Below are positions 1 through 12,577 of a stretch of 64,000 nucleotides of DNA, one piece after another. How positions within the stretch are numbered: the stretch's first letter is position 1; every line of letters begins with the position of its first letter. Below the pieces are notes generated by a model. That model had not been told where the DNA came from. It made no database searches and saw only the letters and a program-made list of their open reading frames with translations. Where the stretch lies: positions 1 to 64,000 of the forward strand of contig NZ_BMQY01000001.1 in NCBI RefSeq assembly GCF_014648355.1, given 5' to 3'. The position numbers were made by a program, and so were the translations under genes. The DNA comes from Couchioplanes azureus. GTDB taxonomy: Bacteria > Actinomycetota > Actinomycetes > Mycobacteriales > Micromonosporaceae.

Positions 1-56
1 TGGTCTACTCCGCCAACGGCACCCCGTACTACACCCAGGTCTTCGGCAGCCGCTGA
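1..56 (+). CDS. C-terminal end of a CAP/SCP-domain protein (partial)
   Basis: Only the last 17 codons are inside the window, ending in TGA at 54-56. The peptide ends in ANGTPYYTQVFGSR. The YYTQVFG tail resembles the last strand of CAP (cysteine-rich secretory, SCP/PR1) domains, which commonly end in a W/Y-x-Q-x-F-G pattern. A second, complete CAP gene at 18279-19124 ends in WGQLFGRS. CAP proteins are usually secreted or surface-attached. The family call rests on a very short tail and is tentative. Confidence 0.5.
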   Translation, partial: VYSANGTPYYTQVFGSR

Positions 57-72
57 CCTTACCCTCCCCCTC

Positions 73-112
73 GACCGGCCGGCATGCCCCCGCATGCCGG
101 CCGGTCTTTTTT
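73..112 (+). terminator. Intrinsic terminator after the CAP gene
   Basis: A perfect 15-bp stem (73-87 pairing with 92-106) with a 4-base C-rich loop is followed directly by six T residues on the + strand. It ends the upstream + strand gene and sits at the stop codon of the convergent methyltransferase gene. Confidence 0.9.
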
Positions 113-1155
113 CACGCGGGTACGGAGGCCTGCGCGCCGCTGCGCGAGTACGACAGCACGGCGTGCCGCCCCAGCAGGCGCGGCTCGCACCTCAGGCCGG
201 TGACCGTCTCGGTCCAGCGCCGGACGGCGTCCTGCTCGTCCGGGCGGTCGGCGTCGTCGAGCACCACCGTCGCCACCGAGGCCAGCCGGCTCTGCAGGGC
301 GTGCAGTGCGGGGTAGCGGGCGTCCGGCCCGGTCGACGCGGGCGGGCCGTCGATCAGCAGCAGGTCGATGTCGCGGACGTCGGCGAGCTTCTCGACGTCG
401 TACCAGCGGTAGGTCTTGCCGTCCACGGCCAGCTCGGTCAGCGGCGCGGTGCGCACCTCCGCCACCGCCGACAGCCCGTGCGCGTCCAGCTGCTCGCGGG
501 TCCGCCGCGCGTAGTCGTCGTCGTGGTCGAGCGAGACGAGCCGCCCGCCGGTCTTCTCCAGCGCGTACGCCAGCCACACCGTCGACGTGCCGCTGCCGAG
601 CTCGACCACCAGCTGCGGCCGGCGCAGCCGGACCAGGTGCAGCAGCTCGAGCAGGTCCGTGGGGTTGAGCGCGAAGTCGCCGGAGGACGGCATCGGCGCC
701 CGCGGCGTGAACTCGGCGAAGAGCTGGAACATCGCCTCGATCTCCCGGCTCTGCGCGCGCAGCAGCAGATCGTTGCCGTGCCCGTGCTGGCGCAGGCCGC
801 GGGTCAGGGTCCGGGTCAGCTCCTGGTGCCGGTCGCCCGCGGTGAGCCGTTCCTTCTCGACCCCCGCCACCACGCGGCGCTGCATCTGCTCGACCACGAT
901 CCGCAGGTCGCGGTGGGCGGCCTGGTTGGCCCGGTGGAGTCCGGCCATCCAGCGCGACAGGTGCAGGATGCCGAGCAGCACACCCAGCAGCAGCACCGCG
1001 ACAAGGGAGGTGGCGAGGCCGGCGTGCCCGGACGCGGCCGCCGTCCAGATGCCGGCGACGAGCGCCAGCACCACCATGAGCACCACCGCCTGCGGACGGG
1101 TCAGGCTCTGCAGCCGTACCGCCAGCCGACCGCCGAACCGGGTCAGGCCGCTCAT
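112..1155 (-). CDS. Membrane-anchored class I SAM-dependent methyltransferase
   Basis: This 347-residue protein has two predicted membrane segments (about residues 23-41 and 45-65), then a helical linker, then a Rossmann methyltransferase domain. The SAM-binding glycine motif is VELGSGTS near residues 184-191. An acidic strand follows (SLDHDDDYARRTREQL), and IDGPP lies near 268-272, as in the methyltransferase-24 family. The ATG at 1155 is chosen because GGAGG lies 9 bases upstream. It lies 64 bp downstream of the large glycosyltransferase on the same strand, so the pair may be co-transcribed. A role in modifying a surface glycan or lipid is inferred from that neighbour; the substrate is unknown. 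Confidence 0.8.
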   Translation of the reverse strand: MSGLTRFGGRLAVRLQSLTRPQAVVLMVVLALVAGIWTAAASGHAGLATSLVAVLLLGVLLGILHLSRWMAGLHRANQAAHRDLRIVVEQMQRRVVAGVEKERLTAGDRHQELTRTLTRGLRQHGHGNDLLLRAQSREIEAMFQLFAEFTPRAPMPSSGDFALNPTDLLELLHLVRLRRPQLVVELGSGTSTVWLAYALEKTGGRLVSLDHDDDYARRTREQLDAHGLSAVAEVRTAPLTELAVDGKTYRWYDVEKLADVRDIDLLLIDGPPASTGPDARYPALHALQSRLASVATVVLDDADRPDEQDAVRRWTETVTGLRCEPRLLGRHAVLSYSRSGAQASVPA

Positions 1156-1219
1156 TCGCTCAAACCTCCGATGTACGCGCGTCTCAACACGTCCCCTAAC
1201 TCCGGCGCCTCCCCGCCCG

Positions 1220-3730
1220 TTACGCGCGGGCGACCTCGGGTGTGCGCTGGGCCGGCGCCGGGTGGTGCGGCGCGTGGACCAGAGCGGCGATGCGGTCCAC
1301 GTACGCCTGCGGCTGGTGGGCGTTGGCCATGACGGCGCGGGCCCGCCGGCTCTGCTCGGCGAAGAGCACCCGGTCCTCGCTGTAGCGCTTGACGAGGCCC
1401 GCGACCTCGGCCGGTGCGCAGTAGACGGCGGCGTCGCCGAAGACCGCGGCATGCCGTTCCTGGGTGACGACCACGCATCCCTGGGCCGCCGCCTCGCACG
1501 CCGGGCGGGAGAAGGTCTCCACCGTCTCGGGGTGCGGGAAGTGCAGGTAGAAGTCGAGCTGGTGCAGGAAGGCCCGCAGGTCCAGGTCCGCCGCCTCGTA
1601 GACCAGATGCGAGCGCGGGCCGCCGAGGTTGACCTCGACCCGCGGCCAGTCCGGCAACCGCAGCCGGACGTCCACCCTGTGCAGGTCGTCGAAGACGTAC
1701 AGCGACTCGCGGGTGTCCCGGGGCCACACCCCGTGGTCGCACAGGTCCGTCCCGGCCACCGGCAGGCCCCGGCCGGCGCCGTCGCGCGCCGCCGTCCACC
1801 GGCCGGTCCCGATCACGACCGGCAGGTCGTACGGCGTCAGCTCGAGCGCCGGGTACGCCCGCAACGCGGCCCGGACCTCCGGATCCTGCGGACACCACAC
1901 CACGGGCGCCGCGAACAGCCGCGTGGCCGTCCGCGTGCACGCCGCGGGCTCGTAGCGGTGGTCGAGGCCGTCACGACGCACCGGTGCCTGGTCCGCGACC
2001 ACCAGCACCCGCCGGGGCCGCAGCAGGCACTCGTCGTCCGACGCGAACTGCAGTACCGCGGCGTGCCGGACCACGACCAGCGCCGCCTCGTTGACGTCGC
2101 CCGGCAGCACCTGGGCGATCCGGCCCGCGTTGATCAGCTTCTGGACCGGGCCGGCGAGCGGGTAGCGCCGCCGGGCCATCGGCCGCAGCGACTCCAGGTG
2201 CAGCACGGCCACCCGCAGTCCCCGGTCCGTGAGGGCGAGCATCTCCTCCACCGCCGACAGCTGCGGGCCCTGCAGGAAACGCCAGTCGCCGGCCATCACC
2301 ACGTCGTACTCGGGCCGGGGCGGCGCCTCCCCGCGGGCGTACCGGAGATGGTCCGGCGCCGCGAACGGCCGCTCGCCGCCCTCGCGGGGAAGGTACGGCT
2401 TCGCGGCCCGGGCCGCGATGCGGCCGTGCCACTGGTGGTAGGCCGAGGAGTAGGCGACCCGGGCCGGGTGCATCCAGTACGCCCGGATCTCCGCGCGCGA
2501 CAGCGAGCCCTCGGACAGCCGGATCAGCGCCAGCGGCTCGGCGTCGAGGTGGCGCACGGCCCGTTCCCCGTAGACCGCGCGCATGCGTCCGATGTACTCG
2601 GAGTCCGCGGCCTTGCGGACCTGGTCGAAGTAGCCGATCCGGTCCAGTACCAGCCGGCGGCGGAAGAGCAGCGACGACGGGTTGAAGCGCCCGCGCCGCA
2701 CGGCCGGGCGGGTCAGCACGAGCCGTTCGGTGACGGCGAGCCCGTCCGTGGTGGTGGCGACGATGCGGGCGTTCTCCAGCAGCGGCCGCACCTGCAGCTC
2801 GAGGCGGCGCGGGTGGGACCAGTCGTCGGAGTCCTGGAAGGCGGCGAACTCCCCCTCGGCCGCGTCGAGCCCGGCGTTGCGCGCCGCGTACGTGCCCTGG
2901 TTGTACGGCTGCTTCACCACCCGGATCCGCGGGCCGAGCGCGGCCGCCCGGTGCAGCACCTCGTCGTACTCCGGCGGCGACGCGTCGTCCACGATGACGA
3001 TCTCGACGTTGCGCCAGGACTGGGCGAGGATCGAGCGGACCGCCGTGATCAGGCCCTCGTCGGGATGGAACGCGGTGACGATGACCGAGATCCGCTGCGG
3101 TTCGTCGACCGGCACGCTCGGGGCGGCCACGGTGAGCCGGTCGAACGGCGGCAGCCCGTTGGCCGGGTCGAGCGCCGGATAGGGCCTCGGCATGAGCCGC
3201 TGGAACGCGGCGAGCCACGGCGCCACCGGCAGCTCGCCGTCGCCGGCGAACGGGTTGGCCACGTCGATCTCGAGGTCGGTGCGGACCGCCTCGCTCATCC
3301 GCGGGTACGCCCGCAGCAACGCGCGCGCCGCGTCGGGTCCCCGCCAGGCGTAGCTGAGCTGCGCGTGCAGTCCCTGGTGGGCGGCCGGGAGCGCGCGGGC
3401 TCCCCAGGCGTCACGGACCAGCTCGTACAGTCCGAGGGCGTCGGTGCGGTCCGACGGGAGCATGTCCTGCAACGCGATCGTCTGTGCCAGCCCGGCGAGC
3501 ACGGACGGGCGGGCCTCCCGCTTGATCCGGCGCAACCAGGCCACGTCGCCGCCGCGGACGGCGGCGAGCAGGTCGGCGTACGCGGCCCCGGTGTCCCGCA
3601 GCGCGATGTACGCCAGCAGCCGCCGCATCTCCAGCGAGCGGAGCCGGATCGCCGTGGGCGGCACGGCCCGTTGCACGTGGTACCGGGCGATCCTCAGGTA
3701 GTCGTCGAGCAGACCGGCTGGTTCCCCCAT
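1220..3730 (-). CDS. Large glycosyltransferase: GT2 domain plus a GT4-like C-terminal half
   Basis: The protein has 836 residues. An Arg/Ala-rich helical N-terminal region (1-200) precedes a GT-A (GT2) domain that begins RISVIVTAFHPDEG near residue 213. That domain carries VIVDDASPP, NQGTYAARNAGL and the metal/nucleotide-sugar motif QDSDDW (near 299-304). The C-terminal half (about 560-830) looks like a GT-B glycosyltransferase: HFPHPETVETFSRPACEAAA is the usual acceptor/donor-site E-x7-E region, followed by QGCVVVTQERHAAVFGDAAVY. Two GT folds in one chain suggest a processive or two-step enzyme for a surface polysaccharide. No transmembrane segment is evident. The downstream methyltransferase may act on the same product. 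Acceptor and sugar cannot be read from sequence. Confidence 0.85.
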   Translation of the reverse strand: MGEPAGLLDDYLRIARYHVQRAVPPTAIRLRSLEMRRLLAYIALRDTGAAYADLLAAVRGGDVAWLRRIKREARPSVLAGLAQTIALQDMLPSDRTDALGLYELVRDAWGARALPAAHQGLHAQLSYAWRGPDAARALLRAYPRMSEAVRTDLEIDVANPFAGDGELPVAPWLAAFQRLMPRPYPALDPANGLPPFDRLTVAAPSVPVDEPQRISVIVTAFHPDEGLITAVRSILAQSWRNVEIVIVDDASPPEYDEVLHRAAALGPRIRVVKQPYNQGTYAARNAGLDAAEGEFAAFQDSDDWSHPRRLELQVRPLLENARIVATTTDGLAVTERLVLTRPAVRRGRFNPSSLLFRRRLVLDRIGYFDQVRKAADSEYIGRMRAVYGERAVRHLDAEPLALIRLSEGSLSRAEIRAYWMHPARVAYSSAYHQWHGRIAARAAKPYLPREGGERPFAAPDHLRYARGEAPPRPEYDVVMAGDWRFLQGPQLSAVEEMLALTDRGLRVAVLHLESLRPMARRRYPLAGPVQKLINAGRIAQVLPGDVNEAALVVVRHAAVLQFASDDECLLRPRRVLVVADQAPVRRDGLDHRYEPAACTRTATRLFAAPVVWCPQDPEVRAALRAYPALELTPYDLPVVIGTGRWTAARDGAGRGLPVAGTDLCDHGVWPRDTRESLYVFDDLHRVDVRLRLPDWPRVEVNLGGPRSHLVYEAADLDLRAFLHQLDFYLHFPHPETVETFSRPACEAAAQGCVVVTQERHAAVFGDAAVYCAPAEVAGLVKRYSEDRVLFAEQSRRARAVMANAHQPQAYVDRIAALVHAPHHPAPAQRTPEVARA

Positions 3731-3802
3731 GCGGCAACAGACCTCTTCTTAAGCCCCTGAATGTCACTAAGGCAACGCCGCCGCCACGGGGCAGGTGACG
3801 GT

Positions 3803-7803
<4,001 letters not shown>

Positions 7804-7931
7804 GCTGCCTCCTCTCCGATTAGTGTCCTGCCGCGCTTGCCCGCCGCGGATCCGTGCGGGCAGTGCGGAGCCGGCGCCGGGGCAGCGTCGCGCCGTTCGA
7901 CCGGTGTGAGGCGCAAGCCTCCCGGTCGGCT

Positions 7932-7970
7932 GTTTCGCGCAGGGTCAACGCGCGATTTCCGGCAGGTCAC
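7932..7970 (-). promoter_or_regulatory. GlnR-like operator upstream of amtB
   Basis: Read on the minus strand, the region holds GTGAC-6-GAAAT-6-TTGAC-7-GAAAC. This closely matches the actinobacterial GlnR consensus of two GTnAC-n6-GAAAC half-site pairs, with one substitution in each of two half-sites and one extra base in the last spacer. It ends about 129 bp upstream of the amtB start, a normal position for activation by the OmpR-type nitrogen regulator GlnR. Confidence 0.65.
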
Positions 7971-8012
7971 CGTTTGTTTCGTACGTGTGAAGAAACTCTC
8001 ACAAGCGGGAGG

Positions 8013-8825
8013 TCACCGCAGGGCGTACTCCAAGGTGTGGCGCTCGTAGTCGAGCAGGCGGAGATCCCGCATCGGGCGCCGTAGATGTCCCTTGTGCACG
8101 ATGCGTACGAAGGCCGGGTCGCCCGCCGCGGCCATCCTGCGGATGCCCTCGACGTGGTCGACGATCCGCTTGCGGATGGTCCGGACCAGGCGGTGACGGT
8201 CCCGCGGGATCAGCCCGTACGCGTCCGCGAAGAGCCGCAGCCGCCGCGGCCGGTTGGGCCGCTTCCAGCCCAGCGTGTACGAGTCCCGGTCGCTGAACAG
8301 CGGCACCCAGGTCCAGGCCGCGTACGCGACGTCGTAGATCCGCGCCCCCGGCGAGGCCAGGTCGAAGTCGATCAGGGCGAGCGTGCCGTCCGGCCGCCAG
8401 ACCACGTTGTGCGGGGCCGCGTCGTGGTGGCAGATCACCTCGGTGTCCGGCGGCGGCGGCCCGAAGCTGCGCCAGACCGCGCCCGGCGGCGGCTGGAAGC
8501 CGTACTGCGCGTCGTGGAACATCCGCAGCATCGTGGCGACCGTGACCAGGGCCTCTTCCGTCGTCCAGTGCGGCGCCAGCGGATACTCGCCGCACTCGCC
8601 GTCGAGGTACGACAGGACCTCCCGGCCCTTCTCGTCCATGCCGAGGGCGTGCGGCGACCCCGTGAAACCGACCTGCTGCAGATGGTTCAGCAGGGCGTGC
8701 ACGGCCGGTGTCCACGGGCCGGCGTTGCGGCGTACCGTGTCGCCGACCTTGGAGACCGTGCTGACGTTGCCGCCGTGCAAGGGGATCTCGCGACTGCTGT
8801 CGGGAGCGCTGCGCTCCTGGGTCAC
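8013..8825 (-). CDS. Aminoglycoside phosphotransferase (APH)-family kinase-like protein
   Basis: About 270 residues with an APH/choline-kinase fold. The catalytic loop ICHHDAAPHNVVWRPDG and the metal-binding ALIDFDLASPG are intact, followed by an Arg-rich C-terminal lobe. The GTG at 8825 is chosen because GGGGAGG lies 6 bases upstream. An in-frame ATG at 8873 would add 16 residues with a poor ribosome site. It lies just downstream of ftsY. The family phosphorylates small hydroxyl substrates; the real substrate is unknown and antibiotic resistance should not be assumed. Confidence 0.8.
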   Translation of the reverse strand: MTQERSAPDSSREIPLHGGNVSTVSKVGDTVRRNAGPWTPAVHALLNHLQQVGFTGSPHALGMDEKGREVLSYLDGECGEYPLAPHWTTEEALVTVATMLRMFHDAQYGFQPPPGAVWRSFGPPPPDTEVICHHDAAPHNVVWRPDGTLALIDFDLASPGARIYDVAYAAWTWVPLFSDRDSYTLGWKRPNRPRRLRLFADAYGLIPRDRHRLVRTIRKRIVDHVEGIRRMAAAGDPAFVRIVHKGHLRRPMRDLRLLDYERHTLEYALR

Positions 8826-8895
8826 CCACGACCTCCCCTGGAAGTTCCCCGCTGCACGGGCTTGCCGCCCCATCACGGGCTCACCGGCTTCGAGC

Positions 8896-10104
8896 CTACG
8901 CGTCGGCGCCAAGCAGGGCCTCGACGAAGGCGGCGGGCTCGAACGGCGCGAGGTCGTCCGGACCCTCGCCCAGACCGACCAGCTTGACCGGAATCCCCAG
9001 CTTGCGCTGCACGGCGATGACGATGCCGCCCTTGGCGGTGCCGTCGAGCTTGGTGAGCACGACGCCGGTGACGTCCACCACCTCGGTGAACACCCGGGCC
9101 TGCTCCAGGCCGTTCTGCCCGGTGGTGGCGTCCAGGATCAGCAGGGTCTCGTCGACCGGGCCGTGCTTCTCCACCACCCGCTTGACCTTGCCGAGCTCGT
9201 CCATCAGCCCGACCTTGTTCTGCAGCCGGCCGGCGGTGTCGATCAGCACGGTGTCCACACCGACGTCGATGCCGCGCTTCACCGCGTCGAACGCCACGCT
9301 GGCCGGGTCGCCGCCCTCGGGACCCCGGACGGTCTCCGCACCGACCCGCTCGCCCCACGTGGTGAGCTGGTCCGCGGCGGCGGCCCGGAAGGTGTCGGCG
9401 GCGCCCAGCAGCACCGTACGCCCGTCCGCGACCAGCACCCGGGCGATCTTGCCGCAGGTGGTGGTCTTCCCGGCGCCGTTGACCCCGACGACCAGCACGG
9501 TCGCCGGACGCCCGTCGTGCGGCGCGGTGCGCAGGCTGCGGTCGAGCTCCGGATCGAGCGCGGCGGTCAGCTCCTCGGCGAGCTGCTCGCGCACCCCGGC
9601 GACCGTCCGCGTGCCGAGCACCCGGACCCGCTCGCGCAGCCGCTCGACGATGACCTGGGTGGCCTCGACACCCACGTCGGCGGTGATCAGGCTGTCCTCG
9701 ATCTCCTCCCACGCGTCCTCGTCCAGGTGGTCGCGGGAGAGCACGCTGAGCAGGCCGCGGCCGAAGACGTTCTGCGAACGGCTGAGCCGGGCCCGCAGGC
9801 GCACCAGGCGGCCGGCGGTGGGCTCGGGCTTCTCGAGGGCCGGCTTCGCCGGGGCCTCCACCACGGGCTCCTCGACCACGGGCGGCGCGGCCGGGCGCTC
9901 GATCAGCGGCGGCAGCGTCTCGGTCTGCGGGACCGGCGGGGCGGCCGGGGGGCGTTCGAGCGTGGTCGTCCCCGCCCGGGTCTCCCCGGGCCGGCTCTCC
10001 CCGGGCGGCGGAAGCTCCCGCCGCCGCAGCCGCGGCACGACGAGACCGACGGCCCCGACGATGAGCACCACGAGCAGGATCAGGGAGGTGACCACGTATT
10101 CCAT
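8896..10104 (-). CDS. ftsY: Signal recognition particle receptor FtsY
   Basis: The SRP GTPase receptor docks ribosome-SRP complexes at the membrane. The 402-residue protein has an N-terminal membrane helix (about residues 5-25), a Pro/Glu-rich acidic A region to about 110, then the NG domain. GTPase motifs are GVNGAGKTTT (P-loop), DTFRAAAADQL, DTAGRLQNK and TKLDGTAKGG. The ATG at 10104 places the membrane helix at the N-terminus. CAGGAT lies 7 bases upstream instead of a Shine-Dalgarno, so the transcript may be leaderless. Adjacency to amtB and smc matches other actinobacteria. Confidence 0.97.
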   Translation of the reverse strand: MEYVVTSLILLVVLIVGAVGLVVPRLRRRELPPPGESRPGETRAGTTTLERPPAAPPVPQTETLPPLIERPAAPPVVEEPVVEAPAKPALEKPEPTAGRLVRLRARLSRSQNVFGRGLLSVLSRDHLDEDAWEEIEDSLITADVGVEATQVIVERLRERVRVLGTRTVAGVREQLAEELTAALDPELDRSLRTAPHDGRPATVLVVGVNGAGKTTTCGKIARVLVADGRTVLLGAADTFRAAAADQLTTWGERVGAETVRGPEGGDPASVAFDAVKRGIDVGVDTVLIDTAGRLQNKVGLMDELGKVKRVVEKHGPVDETLLILDATTGQNGLEQARVFTEVVDVTGVVLTKLDGTAKGGIVIAVQRKLGIPVKLVGLGEGPDDLAPFEPAAFVEALLGADA

Positions 10105-10235
10105 GTACGAAATCCTGACAGATGGGCCGGAGGCGCGTGGTGCCACCCGTCCGTTGCCGGTGCACACCACCCGGTGATCACGAGGTGACCGAAAGCGTGG
10201 TGGCGGAATCCCGGGGCGGTGGGGAGGATGGCTGC

Positions 10236-10262
10236 ATGGCTCTCACCACGGCGACACGGTGA
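10236..10262 (+). other. Eight-codon ORF overlapping the phosphatase start
   Basis: ATG at 10236 follows GGGGAGGA by 7 bases and GAGGAT by 6 bases. It reads MALTTATR and stops at a TGA (10260-10262) that overlaps the GTG (10259) of the next gene. It is either a tiny leader whose stop couples translation to the phosphatase, or the true phosphatase start separated from the rest by one missing or extra base. Confidence 0.35.
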
Positions 10263-11947
10263 CCGCGCACCTGCTCATCGGGCCGGTGCTGCGCCGAGTC
10301 GTGGGCGACCAGGCGACGATCTGGGTGGAGACCACCGGTCCGGCCCGGGTGCGGGTCGAGGCCACCGGCGGCGGCGCCGGCGCCGCGCCCACCTTTTCCG
10401 CGTACGGGCACCACTACGCGATCGTGGTGGTGGCGGGCCTGCGCCGCGGCGTGGCGAGCGAATACCGGGTGTGGCTCGACGAGCGCGAGGTGTGGCCCCA
10501 GCCGGACTCGCCGTACCCGCCGAGCGTGATCGTGACCCGCCCGGCCGACGACGCCGGCCACCCGGTCAGCATGATCTTCGGCTCGTGCCGCGAGGCCACC
10601 CCGCACGCGACCGGCCGCAAGCTTCCGCCCGACGCGCTGGACGCGTACGCCCGGCGGCTGATGACCGACCCGGCCGGTCCGGAGCTGCGCCCCGACCTCA
10701 TGGTGCTCCTCGGCGACCAGGTCTACGCGGACAAGACCTCGGCCAAGGTACGCCGCTTCCTGCGCCGTCACCGCCCGGCCGGCCACGCGGCACCGGCGAA
10801 CGAGGTGGTGTCGTTCGAGGAATACACCAAGCTCTATCTGGAATCCTGGCGCGACCCGGAGGTCCGCTGGCTGCTCTCCACCGTGCCGAGCGTGATGATC
10901 TTCGACGACCACGAGATCATCGACGACTGGAACACCTCGGCGGCGTGGCGCGCGGACATGTCGGCGCAGCCCTGGTGGGCGGAGCGCATCGCGAGCGGCC
11001 TGGCGTCGTACTGGGTCTACCAGCACCTGGGCAACATGAGCCCGGACGAGCTCGCCGCCGATCCGCTGCTGGCCAAGATCGCCGCCACCCCGGACGCGAC
11101 GGAGCTGCTGCACGACTTCGGCCTCTCGGTCGACTCACCGTCGTCGGCGGAGAACACCGACCGGCCGTACCAGTGGAGTTTCGCCCTGGACGTGGGCCGC
11201 ACCCGCCTGGTGATGCTGGACAACCGCTGCAACCGCGTCCTGGTCCCGGCCCGCCGGGAGATGCTGCCGGCCGCGGAGTGGCGCTGGTTCGTCGACCAGG
11301 CCCACGGCGACTACGACCACCTGGTGATCGGGTCGTCCCTGCCCTGGCTCATGCCGCCGGCGATCCACCACGTCGAGGCCTGGAACGAGCGGCTGACGGC
11401 CCGGCCCGGCACCCGCCGGGCGGCCCTCGCCGAGACGATCCGCCGGGCCGTCGACCTGGAGCACTGGGCGGCCTTCGGGCGCTCGTTCCACGCCCTCACG
11501 GAGCTCTGCCGCCGCCTGGGCGAGGGCGGCGAGGGAGCACCCCGGCAACGCGTCGGCGCGGGCGGCGCCTACGCACCCCCGGCCACCATCAGCATCCTCT
11601 CGGGCGACGTTCACCATTCGTACGTGGCCCGCGCCCTGCTGGGACCGGCCGTACGCACCCCCGTGCACCAGCTGACCTGCTCGCCCATCCACAACCAGGT
11701 CCCGGCACCCCTGAAGCCCCTGATGCGCCTGAGCTGGTCCCGCGTGGCGGCGCGAGCCATGCGCACGCTCGCCAGGTCGGCCGGAGTGAAGCGGCCGCCG
11801 CTGACCTGGAAGCGGGTCGCCGGCCCGTACTTCGGCAACGCGGTCGGCACCCTGCGCCACACGGGAGCCCGCGCGGACGTCGAGGTCGAAGGCACCACCA
11901 AGGACGGCAACCTCTTCACGGTGGCCGCCGTCCGCCTCACCGACTGA
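10259..11947 (+). CDS. PhoD-like metallophosphatase
   Basis: The protein has 562 residues. An N-terminal beta domain starts LLIGPVLRRVVGDQATIWVE, as in DUF7800/PhoD-N proteins. The calcineurin-like phosphatase core follows, with IFGSCREA, LMVLLGDQVYAD, IFDDHEIIDDW, VIGSSLPWL and LSGDVHHSYVA supplying the expected metal-ligand Asp/His residues. PhoD enzymes are phosphodiesterases or alkaline phosphatases. No Tat or Sec signal is visible, so this member may act in the cytoplasm. The only in-frame start near the domain is GTG at 10259, with no good ribosome site of its own; see the overlapping eight-codon ORF. Confidence 0.88.
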   Translation: MTAHLLIGPVLRRVVGDQATIWVETTGPARVRVEATGGGAGAAPTFSAYGHHYAIVVVAGLRRGVASEYRVWLDEREVWPQPDSPYPPSVIVTRPADDAGHPVSMIFGSCREATPHATGRKLPPDALDAYARRLMTDPAGPELRPDLMVLLGDQVYADKTSAKVRRFLRRHRPAGHAAPANEVVSFEEYTKLYLESWRDPEVRWLLSTVPSVMIFDDHEIIDDWNTSAAWRADMSAQPWWAERIASGLASYWVYQHLGNMSPDELAADPLLAKIAATPDATELLHDFGLSVDSPSSAENTDRPYQWSFALDVGRTRLVMLDNRCNRVLVPARREMLPAAEWRWFVDQAHGDYDHLVIGSSLPWLMPPAIHHVEAWNERLTARPGTRRAALAETIRRAVDLEHWAAFGRSFHALTELCRRLGEGGEGAPRQRVGAGGAYAPPATISILSGDVHHSYVARALLGPAVRTPVHQLTCSPIHNQVPAPLKPLMRLSWSRVAARAMRTLARSAGVKRPPLTWKRVAGPYFGNAVGTLRHTGARADVEVEGTTKDGNLFTVAAVRLTD

Positions 11948-12023
11948 CGAGACGGCACCGCTCCCCCGTCCTCGAGGCTTTCGGGCGGCGGCGGAAATTG
12001 TCGTAGGGACGGTCCACTATGTC

Positions 12024-12548
12024 GTGGTGACTTCTTGGACCGCGCCTGCGGCGCATCGAGTGAGCGAACCCTGCACCGGCGACGAGCGCGCCATGCTCGA
12101 AGGCTGGCTGGACTGGCACCGGCAGACCCTGCTGACGAAATGCGCCGGCCTCTCGGCGGAGCAGCTGAGGACCAGGGCGGTCGAGCCGTCCACGCTGACG
12201 CTGCTCGGGCTCCTCCGGCACCTGGCCGAGGTGGAGCGCGGCTGGTTCCGCATCCGGGCGGCGGGCCAGGAGCTGCCCTACCTCTACTGCGACGACACCA
12301 ACGTCGACGGCGACTTCGACGACGTCGCGGAGGCCGACGCGGAGAAGGACCACGCCACCTTCCTGGCCGAGATCGAAGCGGCCCGCGCCGCGGTGGCGGG
12401 CCTGCCGCTCGACCACGAGTTCACCAGGGAAAACGGACCGGCGACCAGCCTCCGATGGGTCTACCTGCACATGATCGAGGAGTATGCCCGCCACAACGGC
12501 CACGCCGACCTCCTCCGCGAGCGCATCGACGGCCAGACCGGCGACTGA
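12024..12548 (+). CDS. DinB-family protein (DUF664)
   Basis: A 174-residue four-helix-bundle protein. The family metal-site histidines are recognisable in LLRHLAEVERGW (first) and in MIEEYARHNGHADLLRERIDG (last helix), the typical DUF664/DinB-like C-terminal signature. Relatives include mycothiol-dependent transferases, but most are uncharacterised. The start is GTG. It is a single gene between the phosphatase and a convergent HAD hydrolase. Confidence 0.85.
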   Translation: MVTSWTAPAAHRVSEPCTGDERAMLEGWLDWHRQTLLTKCAGLSAEQLRTRAVEPSTLTLLGLLRHLAEVERGWFRIRAAGQELPYLYCDDTNVDGDFDDVAEADAEKDHATFLAEIEAARAAVAGLPLDHEFTRENGPATSLRWVYLHMIEEYARHNGHADLLRERIDGQTGD

Positions 12549-12577
12549 CCCACCCGCGCGGAGCCGGTGTCCAGCCG

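Noticed and set aside
587..3760. Very long + strand open frame opposite the glycosyltransferase
   Set aside because: It is a high-GC antisense shadow: Arg/Gly/His-rich composition, no domain, and the minus strand encodes a clear two-domain glycosyltransferase.
8013..8825. Aminoglycoside resistance gene
   Set aside because: Only the APH fold is seen; the family includes many metabolic kinases and the context (ftsY, amtB) is housekeeping.
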